64,000 nt of DNA, from NCBI RefSeq assembly GCF_025024155.1, contig NW_026251741.1:309586-373585 (forward strand), written 5' to 3'. The position numbers and the translations under genes were made by a program. Under the pieces are notes generated by a model. It ran no database searches and was not told where the DNA came from. It worked only from the letters and a program-made list of their open reading frames with translations. This DNA is from Gamsiella multidivaricata. Lineage: Eukaryota > Mortierellomycota > Mortierellomycetes > Mortierellales > Mortierellaceae. Positions 1 through 10,369 of this stretch are shown here, in pieces (position 1 is the first letter of the stretch; every line of letters starts with the position of its first letter).

Positions 1-1139
1 TGGGTTCTGTCAACGCAGCCTCTGTACCTGATGGAGCATGATCCCTAAAGACGTGCCAGAGTGCCACACCCTCTGCACAGCCGACTGCTAAAACGACTCC
101 TGACGTGGGCTTCCACTCTAGACTCATGACTTTAGACTGTGCTGGATGAGACAGGCCACAAGAGTACCACGCTTCGACAGAAAGGTCGTACACCCAGACA
201 GAGTTGTTCCAGAGCGCAATGGCGAGCAAAGGTTGATATGGGTGCCAAGCAATTTTGCGGATCAATAGTTTGGCGAGTTTATCGTGACGGACAATGGTGC
301 CGTATGATCCTGCAAGGCTCTAGAGTGCCCAGTTACGAAAGCGCGTCAATTTAGGACTCAGTACGGCGTTAGCGAAGCTGAGGAATCGATAGTCATTTGC
401 CTTACATTGTAAACATCCCAGGCTTTCTTCCATAGTGCTCCTGCAGTATCTGCAATCGCATCCAGGTCCCTATTGGAAAGAAAAAAGAGAAGTGATCAGC
501 TGGTTGCGAATATCTATGGTTGCGTTTGGAGTGCGAGGCTGTGCGGAATCCTAACCATTGCTTTGAGAGTTCTTCGATCCTGTCTAAAATTGGCTGCGGA
601 ATAAGGCCCGTCGACTTGGCATCATCCAGAAGCTCCTCTACTGCTGCATTGGTCTTGTGGTGATGCGGTATATGGGTGTTTCTGGAAGGCAGTGTCAAGG
701 CGGCATTCAACTCTGCCTAAAAACCGTATATTTAAAGAAGCAGGTCAGCAACTGCCAGAGTCTAATCCGACGATGTCCATCGCGTTCCATTTTCTAGAGA
801 ATACAATCTAATCGGGCTTACATGCTTCTTGATGAAGCTTCTTAGTGCTGGATCTTGTGGTCCAGAGATGTGAACTGTTGATTGTATGTGATAGAAAGGA
901 CGATTAGCCATTGGGTATGCAGATACCTGCTCAAGCAATAGTCCAAATGCATGTCCGACATACCTAGTGTAGCATTAGATTCACCAACAGTAACATATCC
1001 TTTTGGAGGTAGACTGAGCGCATCTATATCGATTCCAGGCAGGCAATTGTCAGTCAACTTTTGTCGTCCATCGTTGCTGAGCAAAAGCGAGGAGATCAGG
1101 CAGTCGAAACTGACCTGTGTAGTCTATGGTCTGGTGCAT
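1..1139 (-). CDS. ALADIN (AAAS)-type WD40 nucleoporin, 5' part, cut by window edge
   Basis: Likely an orthologue of ALADIN, a WD-repeat protein of the nuclear pore complex. The exons read on the minus strand are about 1063-964 (PPKGYVTVGESNATL), 874-822 (HISGPQDPALRSFIKKH), 716-556 (AELNAALTLPSR...EELSKQW), 469-406 (DLDAIADTAGALWKKAWDVYN) and 319 to the edge. All inner junctions are GT-AG and keep the phase. The last exon reads as the first WD repeats, with IRKIAWHPYQPLLAIALWNN, then VWVYDLS, then LEWKPTSGVVLAVGC. This resembles the ALADIN pattern [22 protein letters not shown], and PPKGYVTV resembles the PPPRGQVTL near the ALADIN N-terminus. The start is unresolved: an ATG at 1139 is the nearest candidate but the first junction is not clear. 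The C-terminal two thirds lie outside the window. The gene is divergent from the thioesterase. Confidence 0.7.
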
Positions 1140-1376
1140 GCTGTTGGATCGATCCTGTGTCGTCGTTTTGTCAGCTTATTCTTGTCTGGTGAGAAGACGA
1201 TGTCGAGTTCTTTGGATCGATCTTTGTCCGCCAGAATGTGGCGTGGCTTTTTTATAGGACCATGCACTGCACCTGGACCCGTTTACCCCTGAAACATGGC
1301 TCCCCTCCCTCATTTAGACCGAACCTCATTCCTCTGGAAGCATCATTAACCAATTCACTGCGAACACACTCCCACC

Positions 1377-2108
1377 ATGCCGCCTATCCATCGCATAGCC
1401 CAGGTTTCTGCCCACCTTCTCAAGACCACTACGACGAAATATCACGCAACAGCAGCACAGTTCACGTCCTCCGTGACACGCAACTACACTTCGTCTTCGG
1501 CTTCTGCTCCATACAAGGTCACTAAAAAAGATCGCGCCTTCTACCCCTACGCCCTCGACATCCAATCGCGCTGGGCCGATAACGATCAGTACGGCCACCT
1601 CAACAATGCACACTACTACTCTCTCTTCGATACCGTCATCAACACCTTCCTGATCCAAGAAGCCGGCCTAGATCCACATAATGATATCCAGGGCAATGCC
1701 ATTGGCGTCGTGGCAGAGTCAGGGTGCCAATATTTCAACTCCATTTCGTTTCCGGACATGATCGAGGCCCGTTTGGCGGTCATCAAGCTTGGCCGGTCCA
1801 GTGTCGTATACCAGGTTGGTATTTTTAAGAAATTGTCGGCTGACCATGCTCATAGTGTTCCACAGGCTGCCACGCGTCCAGGCTCGTCTCCATCGTCGGC
1901 GGGTGTGTTTTCAAAGGCGGCAACAGCCATCTCGCAACCTGAGGATGAGGCGAATGTCCGCGCGGTGTTCCATCCATCGCAAATCCAGGGTGATGTTGCA
2001 GCTACAGGACATTTCTGTCACGTCTTTGTGGACAAGATTAGTCGGCGACCCGTCCCCATCCCTAAGGAGATTAGGGCAGGACTCGAGTTGCTGCAAGTCG
2101 TAGCATAA
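1377..2108 (+). CDS. Hotdog-fold acyl-CoA thioesterase, probably mitochondrial
   Basis: Single-exon gene of 243 residues in the 4-hydroxybenzoyl-CoA thioesterase/YbgC-like hotdog superfamily, which hydrolyses acyl-CoA to free acid and CoA. The signature RWADNDQYGHLNNAHYYSLF lies at about residues 65-84, with the candidate catalytic Asp at 68 or 70. The C-terminal strand ATGHFCHVFVDKISRRPVPI closes the fold. The first 45 residues are rich in Ser, Thr, Arg and Lys with almost no acidic residues, which fits a mitochondrial presequence (inference). About 50 residues of Ser/Ala/Pro-rich sequence (near 158-205) interrupt the domain compared with bacterial members. A 51-base in-frame GT...AG segment at 1815-1865 could be an optional intron there, but it begins with family-typical residues (VGIFKK), so I kept it coding. 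The exact acyl substrate cannot be told. Confidence 0.82.
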   Translation: MPPIHRIAQVSAHLLKTTTTKYHATAAQFTSSVTRNYTSSSASAPYKVTKKDRAFYPYALDIQSRWADNDQYGHLNNAHYYSLFDTVINTFLIQEAGLDPHNDIQGNAIGVVAESGCQYFNSISFPDMIEARLAVIKLGRSSVVYQVGIFKKLSADHAHSVPQAATRPGSSPSSAGVFSKAATAISQPEDEANVRAVFHPSQIQGDVAATGHFCHVFVDKISRRPVPIPKEIRAGLELLQVVA

Positions 2109-3251
2109 GCACGCCCATAGTTGAGAGATTTCAATCTATTTGCAGTAAGGAAGTTTCATGAACTAGGCGTTCAATGCGGAAATGGATATCCTCATTGCTT
2201 CACAATGATAATTTAGTCCCTCGGCCTCTCATTCATCTAACACCAGCTAATGGTGGCATTTTCGATCAATCGGCCTGTACCCCGCACTCTGTTCTTCAAA
2301 TAATTAGTTCTCGATTATCCTTTCAATAAACATTGTTTTATCAAAACAAAGTGGAGGAACGGATAAGTGGAGGTACTTGAGCTACTTTTGTGATATTCCC
2401 ATGGGGGGTTTGGCGCGTGATAATTCGAAGAAGTGGTGAATTTGGGGGTTGTCACTTTCGACAGAACTTCTAGCGGCAGCCAGCCACGTGGAGGCGAACA
2501 TGAGGCGATGTGGAGACAATTGGCATTGAACTCGGTAGCTTTTTTTATGAACAAACCTGAGTGCCATGGTATCTAGAGCAAAGCCATCTGTATATTTTAT
2601 CATCCATTCATCTATCTGTCGCTCAATCTTGACAAGTCTTCTTGCCTTGAAGTCGATAAGGGCCACCATTTTGGCGGGCTTAGTTTTCCTCGTGCCCCCC
2701 CTCCCCTCTTTTGCACATGCAACCTGCAATTGTGGAGATCCCTTTCATATTCCCACCTCCTCATCGTTTTACCCCACTTTTTCTTGTTTCGCTGCACTGC
2801 CATTCTGGGTTAACGACACGATCATTTTGACCTTCCCCCTCCTCCACTGCATCATCAAGGGAGTCCAAGTATAGCCCATCGCTCAACCATTCGCGTAGAG
2901 GAATGTTCTTCTGCAAGGTACTATTGGTTCGCTGGCAACAAGATGTTCAGATCTGTGGATGAGAGCCAGCTGGACCGTGTGTTCACCTCCGGAGCAAAAA
3001 AAAAAAAGAAAAAAAAAAGCTTTGTAACACACAAACGCAACAACATGTGCTTGCAACAAAGTCTTCAATCTTCTTTGTAGCACCAAACAGGCAACCTTCA
3101 GTTTCTTCTTTGTTTCTGACGTTCATCATCTTTCTTCAGCCCTTTCACCCTTTTCATTCCCTCTTGGCGCTTGCTGCTTTATTCTGACCTTTTACCGTTC
3201 GCCTTCCCAGCCAACAAAGAACAGATCGATCCTCAGCAGCAACGTGTCAAA
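2109..3251. other. Intergenic and 5' leader of the bHLH gene
   Basis: No convincing gene is seen. The stretch holds the thioesterase 3' end, a CACGTG E-box at 2485-2490 and an A-rich tract near 2996-3018. It then becomes C/T-rich up to the bHLH start codon. Open frames here are short and show no family resemblance. Confidence 0.5.
2485..2490. promoter_or_regulatory. Canonical E-box CACGTG upstream of the bHLH gene
   Basis: A palindromic CACGTG lies about 760 bp upstream of the bHLH start codon. This hexamer is the usual site of bHLH factors with a Glu/Arg basic region, so autoregulation is possible. This is inference from a 6-bp match only. Confidence 0.25.
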
Positions 3252-4934
3252 ATGCAGACCTCACAGACACCCTTCGTACCGGATCTCGATTTAAGCCCGC
3301 CAACAAGCTGGTCAAAGCCCGCGAGCGCACTCGGTCTCTCGAACTCATTGAACAACCTATCACAGACACAGCAAGTCCAGCGACTGCAGCAACAAATCGA
3401 ACGGCACCGACAGCTGCAGCGTAATACACTACATGGGTACAGTTCTACTAAGATGATCAACGCCCATGACGGAAATCGAGATAGTAATACCGATCCATCA
3501 ACCCAGGATTCTGAGCAGCTAAGGCACCATGGGGGGACATCCATACCCTGCCAAGGTGCCAGTGAGCCAAGTCACTGGGACTCTCAACACAGGCATTCGT
3601 TCCATCCCGGTAAAGTTGGTTCTGCTAGCGGAGGAGATGTACAGCACATCAACGTCCAAAATATGGACGGTGACAGCGATATGAGCGGCGATGACCGAGA
3701 CGGTCAGACGAGCCACGAGGATCTGGAACGGAGAAGTAATAGTAGTCGAGGAAGCAGCTATAGCGACAACAAAGGGTTTTACATCAACAGAACGTCGCCC
3801 AACAACCATATCTTTCATCACCACCGGAGCCCGTCGAGCCTACACAACACTCATGGCTTTGGGGGTCTCCAGGGGTTCACGCCCATTAGCCCCGGACCCT
3901 CTATCTCAGCATCCTCGTATGGCTCTTTTACTTCAGATGGGAATAGCTTTAGTGCCCCGGTGTTCTCGTCTGGACTGCTGGCTCACCACAAACAGGGTGT
4001 GGGGCATCATTACGACGGACAGAGTCTTCCATACCAGGGCAATCATCATGCCGGCCTTACTGGTAGTGGCGGTGTGGGCCGCGTCGAATCCATGCCGCTC
4101 CACCCACAGAGTCTTCCTGCGATCTTTCAGAATCAGGCCATGACTACCAGCACATTCGTTCCTGGCGGACAGAACGATAGCAGTAGCAACAGTAACGGCA
4201 ATGGAGTTTCCTTGAGCACGTTCACATCAGCACTTGGGCAGCAGCTTCAACTTGAGCGCTTACAGCAGCAGCAGCAACAGCAGCAACAGCAGGATCAGCA
4301 GCAACAGCAGCAGCAACCATCCACTCCACAGGACGAAGGTTCCCTGCATCGCCCAGGCACCATGACAAAACCGATTCTTCCACCGGCTCCACGTTCTCTA
4401 CCCGCGCGTCCACCACAGGCAAGCGCTCCTCGACGATATCTGGGTCGTCAGGCACGTAAGCCCATCATCAAAACTATCGTCACTGAGACTGCCACACCAG
4501 AACGTCGCATGGCGCATATTTTCTCGGAGCAGAAGCGGCGCGAGAAGATCAATGATGGATTCGAGGAGCTCAGGAGCGTCATTCCTGAGTAGGTCGCTTT
4601 TTCTTTATTTTCTAATGATTGTTGTGCATTTCGAGACCCTCTTACTCACTCGTATGGTTTCCACATTGTGCTGTATCCAGCTGCGCGGACAACACGGATA
4701 CCAAGGCGACAATTTTGAGAAAAGGTAACTGCAGGGATCACATCCTTTGAAAACTCTGAAAACTAGACCAGGTCGCGTTCGAAAAAAAATAATTGTTCAT
4801 TGACGATCGTAAACTTTCTCTTTGCCACCCAAATTTTAGCCGTCGATCGCATCCTGGAGTTGGAAAGAGAAATTCGCAGACACGTCGACCTGTACAACAA
4901 TGCTCGAGATAGCCACGACGAGAAGGATGACTAA
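3252..4934 (+). CDS. bHLH transcription factor with poly-Gln region
   Basis: A 491-residue nuclear transcription factor. Three exons are supported by splice signals and phase: 3252-4588, 4681-4724 and 4840-4934. The C-terminal bHLH is split by both introns. The basic region and helix 1 read RRMAHIFSEQKRREKINDGF, followed by EELRSVIPD. The loop is CADNTDT. Helix 2 reads KATILRKAVDRILELEREI. The ...EQKRRE.I arrangement is the E-box binding type (His/Glu/Arg pattern H-x3-E-x2-R-R). The first 400 residues are disordered and rich in Ser, Gln, His and Gly. A poly-Gln tract (CAG/CAA at about 4261-4317) looks like an activation domain. The start is the first ATG in the frame. The protein ends soon after helix 2, with no long leucine zipper. 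Confidence 0.88.
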
Positions 4935-5163
4935 TCCAGTTTCAATGTATACTATTCAAACAGCCGCTCTGTTATTTGCACACGCACCTTTTTTAAGCAG
5001 ATTATAGAATGAAACCAAGTGATTAACATGGCGTTGGTTTACTGTGTGTTCAACATGCTCAAAGGAAATCAAAAAAATGCAATGTAATACGAATGATGAC
5101 AACAAACACGAAAAAAGGATGCGAATGGATGGTGGTATGAAGCTATGAAACCGAAGTATGGAT

Positions 5164-7679
5164 CTAGAGATTGCGGATAGTGTTGCGTCCTGCACTCCTC
5201 CTTTCCCTGTGCTGTGCTCCGCCGCCGCCGCCTTCGCTGTTTCTTGTTGTTGAATTTGATGATTTGCCACCACGGCCTCCTCGTCCACCCCTGCCACCAC
5301 GGCCGCCACCACGGCCGCCACCAACCTGGAACGACATTTCCATACCGCCCGAAGTGGAGCGAGAGATTGAGTTGGAACTGTTCTTGTCCCTGGCCACGCG
5401 CTCCGCAAATGATCTTTGTGCTTGTGACTTGAGGGTAGGGCCTGAGCTGCTGTTCGCTTGTTGCTATTCACACGATAAATAAAAAAATATATATTTAGAT
5501 CTGAATGCCAGGATACTGTAAAGTCTTGCATAGTCAGCTTTTGTAGCATATGAGGTACCTTGAGCGCCTCCATCTTGGGAATACGCTTGCGATCCTTGAC
5601 GCCCGAACGGATGGACGTGATCTGCTCTGACTTCTTCTTGTTGTCCCTTCCAGACTTGTAGCTGCTCACACGAACAAGATCCTCGTCCGAGTCCACGTCG
5701 CTGCCATCGCTCTGGCTGGCTCCACTGGCTTCTTCGATCTCGTCCTCGTCCACAATGCGGTAGCTGGGCTTCTTAGTTGATTGCACTGGGTTGAGCAACT
5801 TGAATTCGTTGGTTTCTTCGTCCACCTGGAAATCCGGGTTCGTGAACAAATCTGCGAAACGGCTGTCCTTGAGTGCTCCGCCCTCTGATGTTGCAGAGAC
5901 GTCGACACCGGCCTTGCGACGGGCCTTGGCCTCGTCCGACATCATCTTGGCTGCCAGTAGCTTGTTGACCTTGGGCAGCTTCATAGTCGCACGAATGCGA
6001 GAACCAGCCTCCTTGGCCAACTTTTCCTTGGCCTCTCTCTCGCGGTAATCGGTGTATGCGAATGGGTTGGCGATCGCCTTGGCCTTTTCGTACAGTCGTA
6101 GATCAATAAAGAATCCATGCATGTATGGCTTCAACACTGCACTTCCGACCAAGTGATCCAGTCCCAACCTATGTGATGAGAAGAAAGACCATTTCCCTTA
6201 GTATCGAGCTGAATATATGCAGCATACAGAAAGAATAAAATAGGGGATATCCAGCGTTAAAAAAAAAATAACACGTACGAGGCCAGCTCCTTGCGGGAAA
6301 CAAACTTATAATCGTCGTAAATGCTTTGGACAGGGTTCTCCTCCAATTCCTCTGTAAGGTTGTCCAGGAAAGAGCACCACTTTGGCGCAGGTCCGAGCGC
6401 CGGGATGTAATAGCTCTGCATCTGGATGCCCTCGTTCGCCACAAACATCAGTCCAGAATTGTCAACCACACAGACGTCGTTGATGTCGTTGACAGGCTCG
6501 ATTGACGTGAAGTTGTTGCCATTCTCCCTGTCCCAAATCTTGATAATTTTGCAATCTGCAGAGACGACCTTGCTGCGACCATCCTCGCCCTGGGTGCCCT
6601 CATGGAAGGTCAGACTCTTGATAGGGAATCCATATTGATGGTCTTTAACATAGAGTGGGACGCTGCTGCGAAGATCATACATGAGCACATGTCCTGTAGA
6701 TGTTCCGACAGCCATCGTCAAACCGTCATCCCTGAACTTCATGGCGGAAATACTCAGGGAGGACGAGAGCACACTCTCGGGCAATGAAGGCGCCAAAATA
6801 CCGACTCTGCCTCGGACGCGAAGATCCCAAAACTCGACCGTTCCTGCATCTGTTCCACATCCGTAAAGTAAATGTGCAGGGTTAATTTCTCCGCAGTTGA
6901 CTCCGTTTCCTCCTGTAGGGTCCACGTCCGTGACCAAAGAATTCAGGAATCGGCCTTGCTCCAGATTGATTCGATAGATTTCGTTTGAGGATGCAGTGAC
7001 GAGAAGATCGCATGAAGGATAGTGGTATGTAAGAGATCGTCCAAGCTTTGGGATCCTGGTCCTGAAGTGGAGGCCGCCCTGGGCCTGGAACTCGATGCTG
7101 CGATCAGCCTGTAAGTGAACAGTCTTTGTCCAATCGTCCGACAAGATCTGAAAGTCGACATTCTCGGCATCGGTGTGGCGATCGAATTTCATGGACATCT
7201 CAGCATACTCGTATACTCTCATCTGAGGTTTGTATACACCTAGAGATGGTACGAATCGAATAGATAAACGGTCAGATCGAAGCGGTCAAAAGACAGACAC
7301 GCATGGCCACTTATTGCTTTCATGTCGGCTTCCATGTTGCTATTGAAAACTTGCCTGTTGCCATAACGTATTTTCCATCGCGAGTAGTCCTGATCTTGAG
7401 GGATGCTTCTGGGAACTCGAAATCCTGGATCAACTCAATACGGTGTCTCCATTCTATTAGGGTGAATATGAGACGAAAAAGTGATTGAATAAGTCAAAGT
7501 TTTTCTCAAAGCTGCTCTTTAAGAGAAAAATACTACAGGGCAAAAGAAATCGTACCAAGGTCGTTCTTGAGCGCCTTTTTGTTGCGTCTTGCGAGCCAGT
7601 CGGGTATGGACCGCGAGCCCTTCGAGCCCGAGACGGTGTAAATCTTGACATTGTTTGCGTTCTGAACTTTTAAAGACAT
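5164..7679 (-). CDS. ENP2: ENP2/NOL10 WD40 ribosome-biogenesis protein
   Basis: Nucleolar WD40 protein needed for small-subunit (SSU) processome assembly and 18S rRNA maturation; 697 residues, against about 707 in yeast Enp2. The exons on the minus strand are 7679-7556, 7453-7355, 7239-6279, 6168-5559 and 5463-5164, and all phases agree. The N-terminus MSLKVQNANNVKIYTVSG begins a WD40 propeller with MATGVYKPQMRVYEY and VGTSTGHVLMYDLR. Next come the family-typical LGLDHLVGSAVLKPYMHGFF, then ADLFTNPDFQVDEETNEF, an acidic/Ser stretch and DRKRIPKMEALK. The C-terminal tail is an RGG box (GGRGGGRGGRGG...), as in other nucleolar RNA-binding proteins. Intron 2 (7354-7240) uses a GC donor (GCAAGT). 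It is convergent with the bHLH gene. Confidence 0.93.
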
Positions 7680-8484
7680 GGTGACGATTCAGAAGCCTTC
7701 CAGAAACAACGAGTGTGAGTGAAATATGTATGTGTTAGAGAGAAGGAGGGAGTGAGTTGAAGGGTCGTAAGGTAGGCGAAGTGAAGTCGTTATATCTGGT
7801 CTGTACGAGCTTTAGGGCCTGACTTTTAGCAGCTTAAAAAAAAAAAATGCCAAAATGAAAACAGATGTGACTGTAACTAGCACGTGCCAGGTGGATTGAG
7901 GCCAGCAAAAAATAGTCGTTGAACGCGCACAGCATTATTTTTTGTGCGGGGATCCTCCGATCCGGAGCGGCCCCCAAGTCCCATGCCACTTGTCATGGGT
8001 ATCAGATACCTCACTTACCATGGATATCAGAGATCCACTGTTCTTTTTACATGTGCGTTTTTGCTATCAAGGGGAAGCTGAAAGCATACAGCAACGCATC
8101 CTTTCTCTTTTCTAGGGCAACGGTTGATAGAGCTGCTTGTATTCATTTATCTAGAAACACTTTGAGCTCCCTGAGGCAGCGTTTATTCAGAAAAAGGCCC
8201 CCTATCTTTTGGCGGGAAAAGGGCAAATTCGCAGTGTATAGCTTATAGTAAAAGATCGAAATTGAATGTGCAGGAACGTGTAGTTGAACGACACCGACTC
8301 TCTTTACGCTGCAACTTCCGCTCGGCTATGAGTTGCTTGACTCATCCCTTTCCTCTTGCGCCTCATCAGCCTCCGTAACACATCGTCATTGCCTTCCATC
8401 TCATCACACAACCACTCCTTCATCTCTCCCTGTCTCATTCTCTCTCTTTCTCTAACCCTTGTCTACATCTTCACCCTCTTAACC

Positions 8485-8519
<35 letters not shown>

Positions 8520-8581
8520 AATATATAGTAATAATAATCAGAAAGGGCTTCTTCTGCTCGTTACCTCCTCTCCTCTCCTCA
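7680..8581. promoter_or_regulatory. Divergent intergenic region between ENP2 and PAS gene A
   Basis: No gene is seen. It contains a CACGTG E-box at 7881-7886, a C/T-rich stretch from about 8380, and a 28-base T run at 8486-8513 just before the PAS-A start. It probably holds both promoters. Confidence 0.45.
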
Positions 8582-10369
8582 ATGTCCCAGGCAAACTACA
8601 TTTCTTTTCATGACTTGAGCCCAGAGGGCCGCTTCCTCTGGCTGTCAAGTTCAGTCTATGATGTCCTAGGCTATACGCCAGAGGAGCTCATCGGACAACC
8701 CGTGTATGCAGTTATCAACCCCGAGGACATACCCCTGACCCGAGTGTCGCACAAGGAGAACATCATGAACGACCTCGTTGCTAGCCAGATTCTCGTCCGC
8801 TTCAAGCACAAAGATGGGCGACTTGTTCCCTGTATATCCGTCTTCAGTCTCTGCTTCGATTTCATCGTTAATTGCTCTACCTTGGTCGATCCTAATGTCG
8901 GCATATGTAAGTGATATCTTCTCGTCTTTCTCGTACTTCCACGTTATTTACTCTGTCTCTTCTTACACGATGCTGGGGACAATGCTTAATTGGATAGAAC
9001 ATTTATGGGTTAGATTCAATTTTCAAAGGAGGGTTAGATCGGATTTTTGTTTAATACATGCAGAGCACGGAGTATGATCCCCACGTTCTCTCTTGCTGTG
9101 CGCTGCACAGATGTTGCCCAATGACCCTTCATGGAATAACCACACAGCTGCCACATGGCAGGTTTTTCTCCGCTGCTAGTTACATATGCAGCTGGTATGG
9201 TATGGACTGGACTGGATTGAACTAAGGATTATATACAGGGTCTTGATGTTCCCTTGTCTTTTCGCCAACCAATTGCTGGAGCCATCGTCGCTGTTCATTC
9301 CTTGGGTTATGGTGCATATATGTGTCGGCATACTAGGTGAGGGAACCTCTTTTGATGAGCACTCTATTAACTGCGTCTACTACATCATAGTTACACAAAT
9401 ACGAGCACATTCAGCGGCCATGACGCGGCTGGTTGGGTCTAGGAAACAGGTAAAGCCGCGCAAGACTAGTCTTTAATCAGAGCGAATATTCCGATGAACA
9501 AATCATTTCTGACCAGTGCAATCTCTGTTATAACCAAGGAATTTGAGAGGATAAAGCGCCATCAAAGAGCGTTTGACGCCAACTCATGGAACTATCAAGG
9601 ATTGGATCCGGAACCGCGCGCTTGCATGATTTTGAACCGATTCTCGCGGAGTCTGCTAGTCATGTATGCATCTCCAGCGTGTGAGCTGATCTTTCACCTC
9701 GATCCGGAACAAATTGTCGGCAAACCGATCTTACTCTTTATCCGAGCAGACGATCTAGGATCGTTCGTCGAACAGGTGGACATGGTCAAGTCGTCCTCAG
9801 CAATCACGCATATGAGATTCTGGTTCCAATCCCCGAACTGGCCACAGGAGATCCCATGCGAGGCAATGCTCTTTGGAGCAGTTGATGGCATGGTTGCTGT
9901 CCTGAGACGATGTAAACCCTTTATTAGGAAACGGATGGTCGAGAGTACAGAGCAATACAACAGCGCTCGCAAAGCCAATAACCCGGCTTCTTGGTCGTCA
10001 AGCAGCTCAAGGTCCTTTTCGTCAACTCCCGGTACATCGATGTCCACCTCGCCTCCAATACATGTCCAAACATTCGACACGTACAATCCGACATACCCTA
10101 CTCGGAATGCATCCATAGCGTCCATAACTGACCTCAGTCACACTAGGATATCGAAACTTGAATGCGAAAGGACTCGACCGCTTACAGATCTCCCAAACAA
10201 TGCTCCGAGCTTGGCGCCAGAAACGTCGTCATTACCAGAAGCGTTTATCTTCAAAGAGGTCTATGTGCAGGAGTACGAAGAAAGGGATGATGGCGATTAC
10301 AGCGACGATGAAAGACGTGTCAAGGAATCTGACATTGGTGAGAAAGAGATAGGAATCGAATTGGCCTGA
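8582..10369 (+). CDS. Tandem PAS-domain protein, copy A
   Basis: First of four tandem paralogues; 404 residues. Exons are 8582-8906, 9391-9449 (59 nt) and 9539-10369, joined phase 1 then phase 0. PAS 1 starts right at the N-terminus (YISFHDLSPEGRFLWLSSS, then DVLGYTPEEL) and runs to about residue 108. The tiny exon 2 encodes the linker TQIRAHSAAMTRLVGSRKQ. Exon 3 starts EFERIKRHQRAF and carries PAS 2 (YASPACELIFHLDPEQIVGK, then FVEQVDMVKSSSAITHMRFW) to about residue 250. A Ser/Thr-rich, finally acidic tail follows. There is no LOV photoactive Cys motif (NCRFLQ), zinc finger or kinase, so it is probably a sensor, adaptor or coregulator partnering through PAS; the ligand is unknown. Its exon 3 beyond 9683 looks identical to that of copy B. 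Confidence 0.85.

Noticed and set aside
1815..1865. 51-base intron in the thioesterase gene
   Set aside because: GT...AG and in frame, but its first codons encode residues typical of the family, so it was kept as coding.
2382..2874. Small genes between the thioesterase and the bHLH factor
   Set aside because: Overlapping open frames on both strands without homology or splice support.
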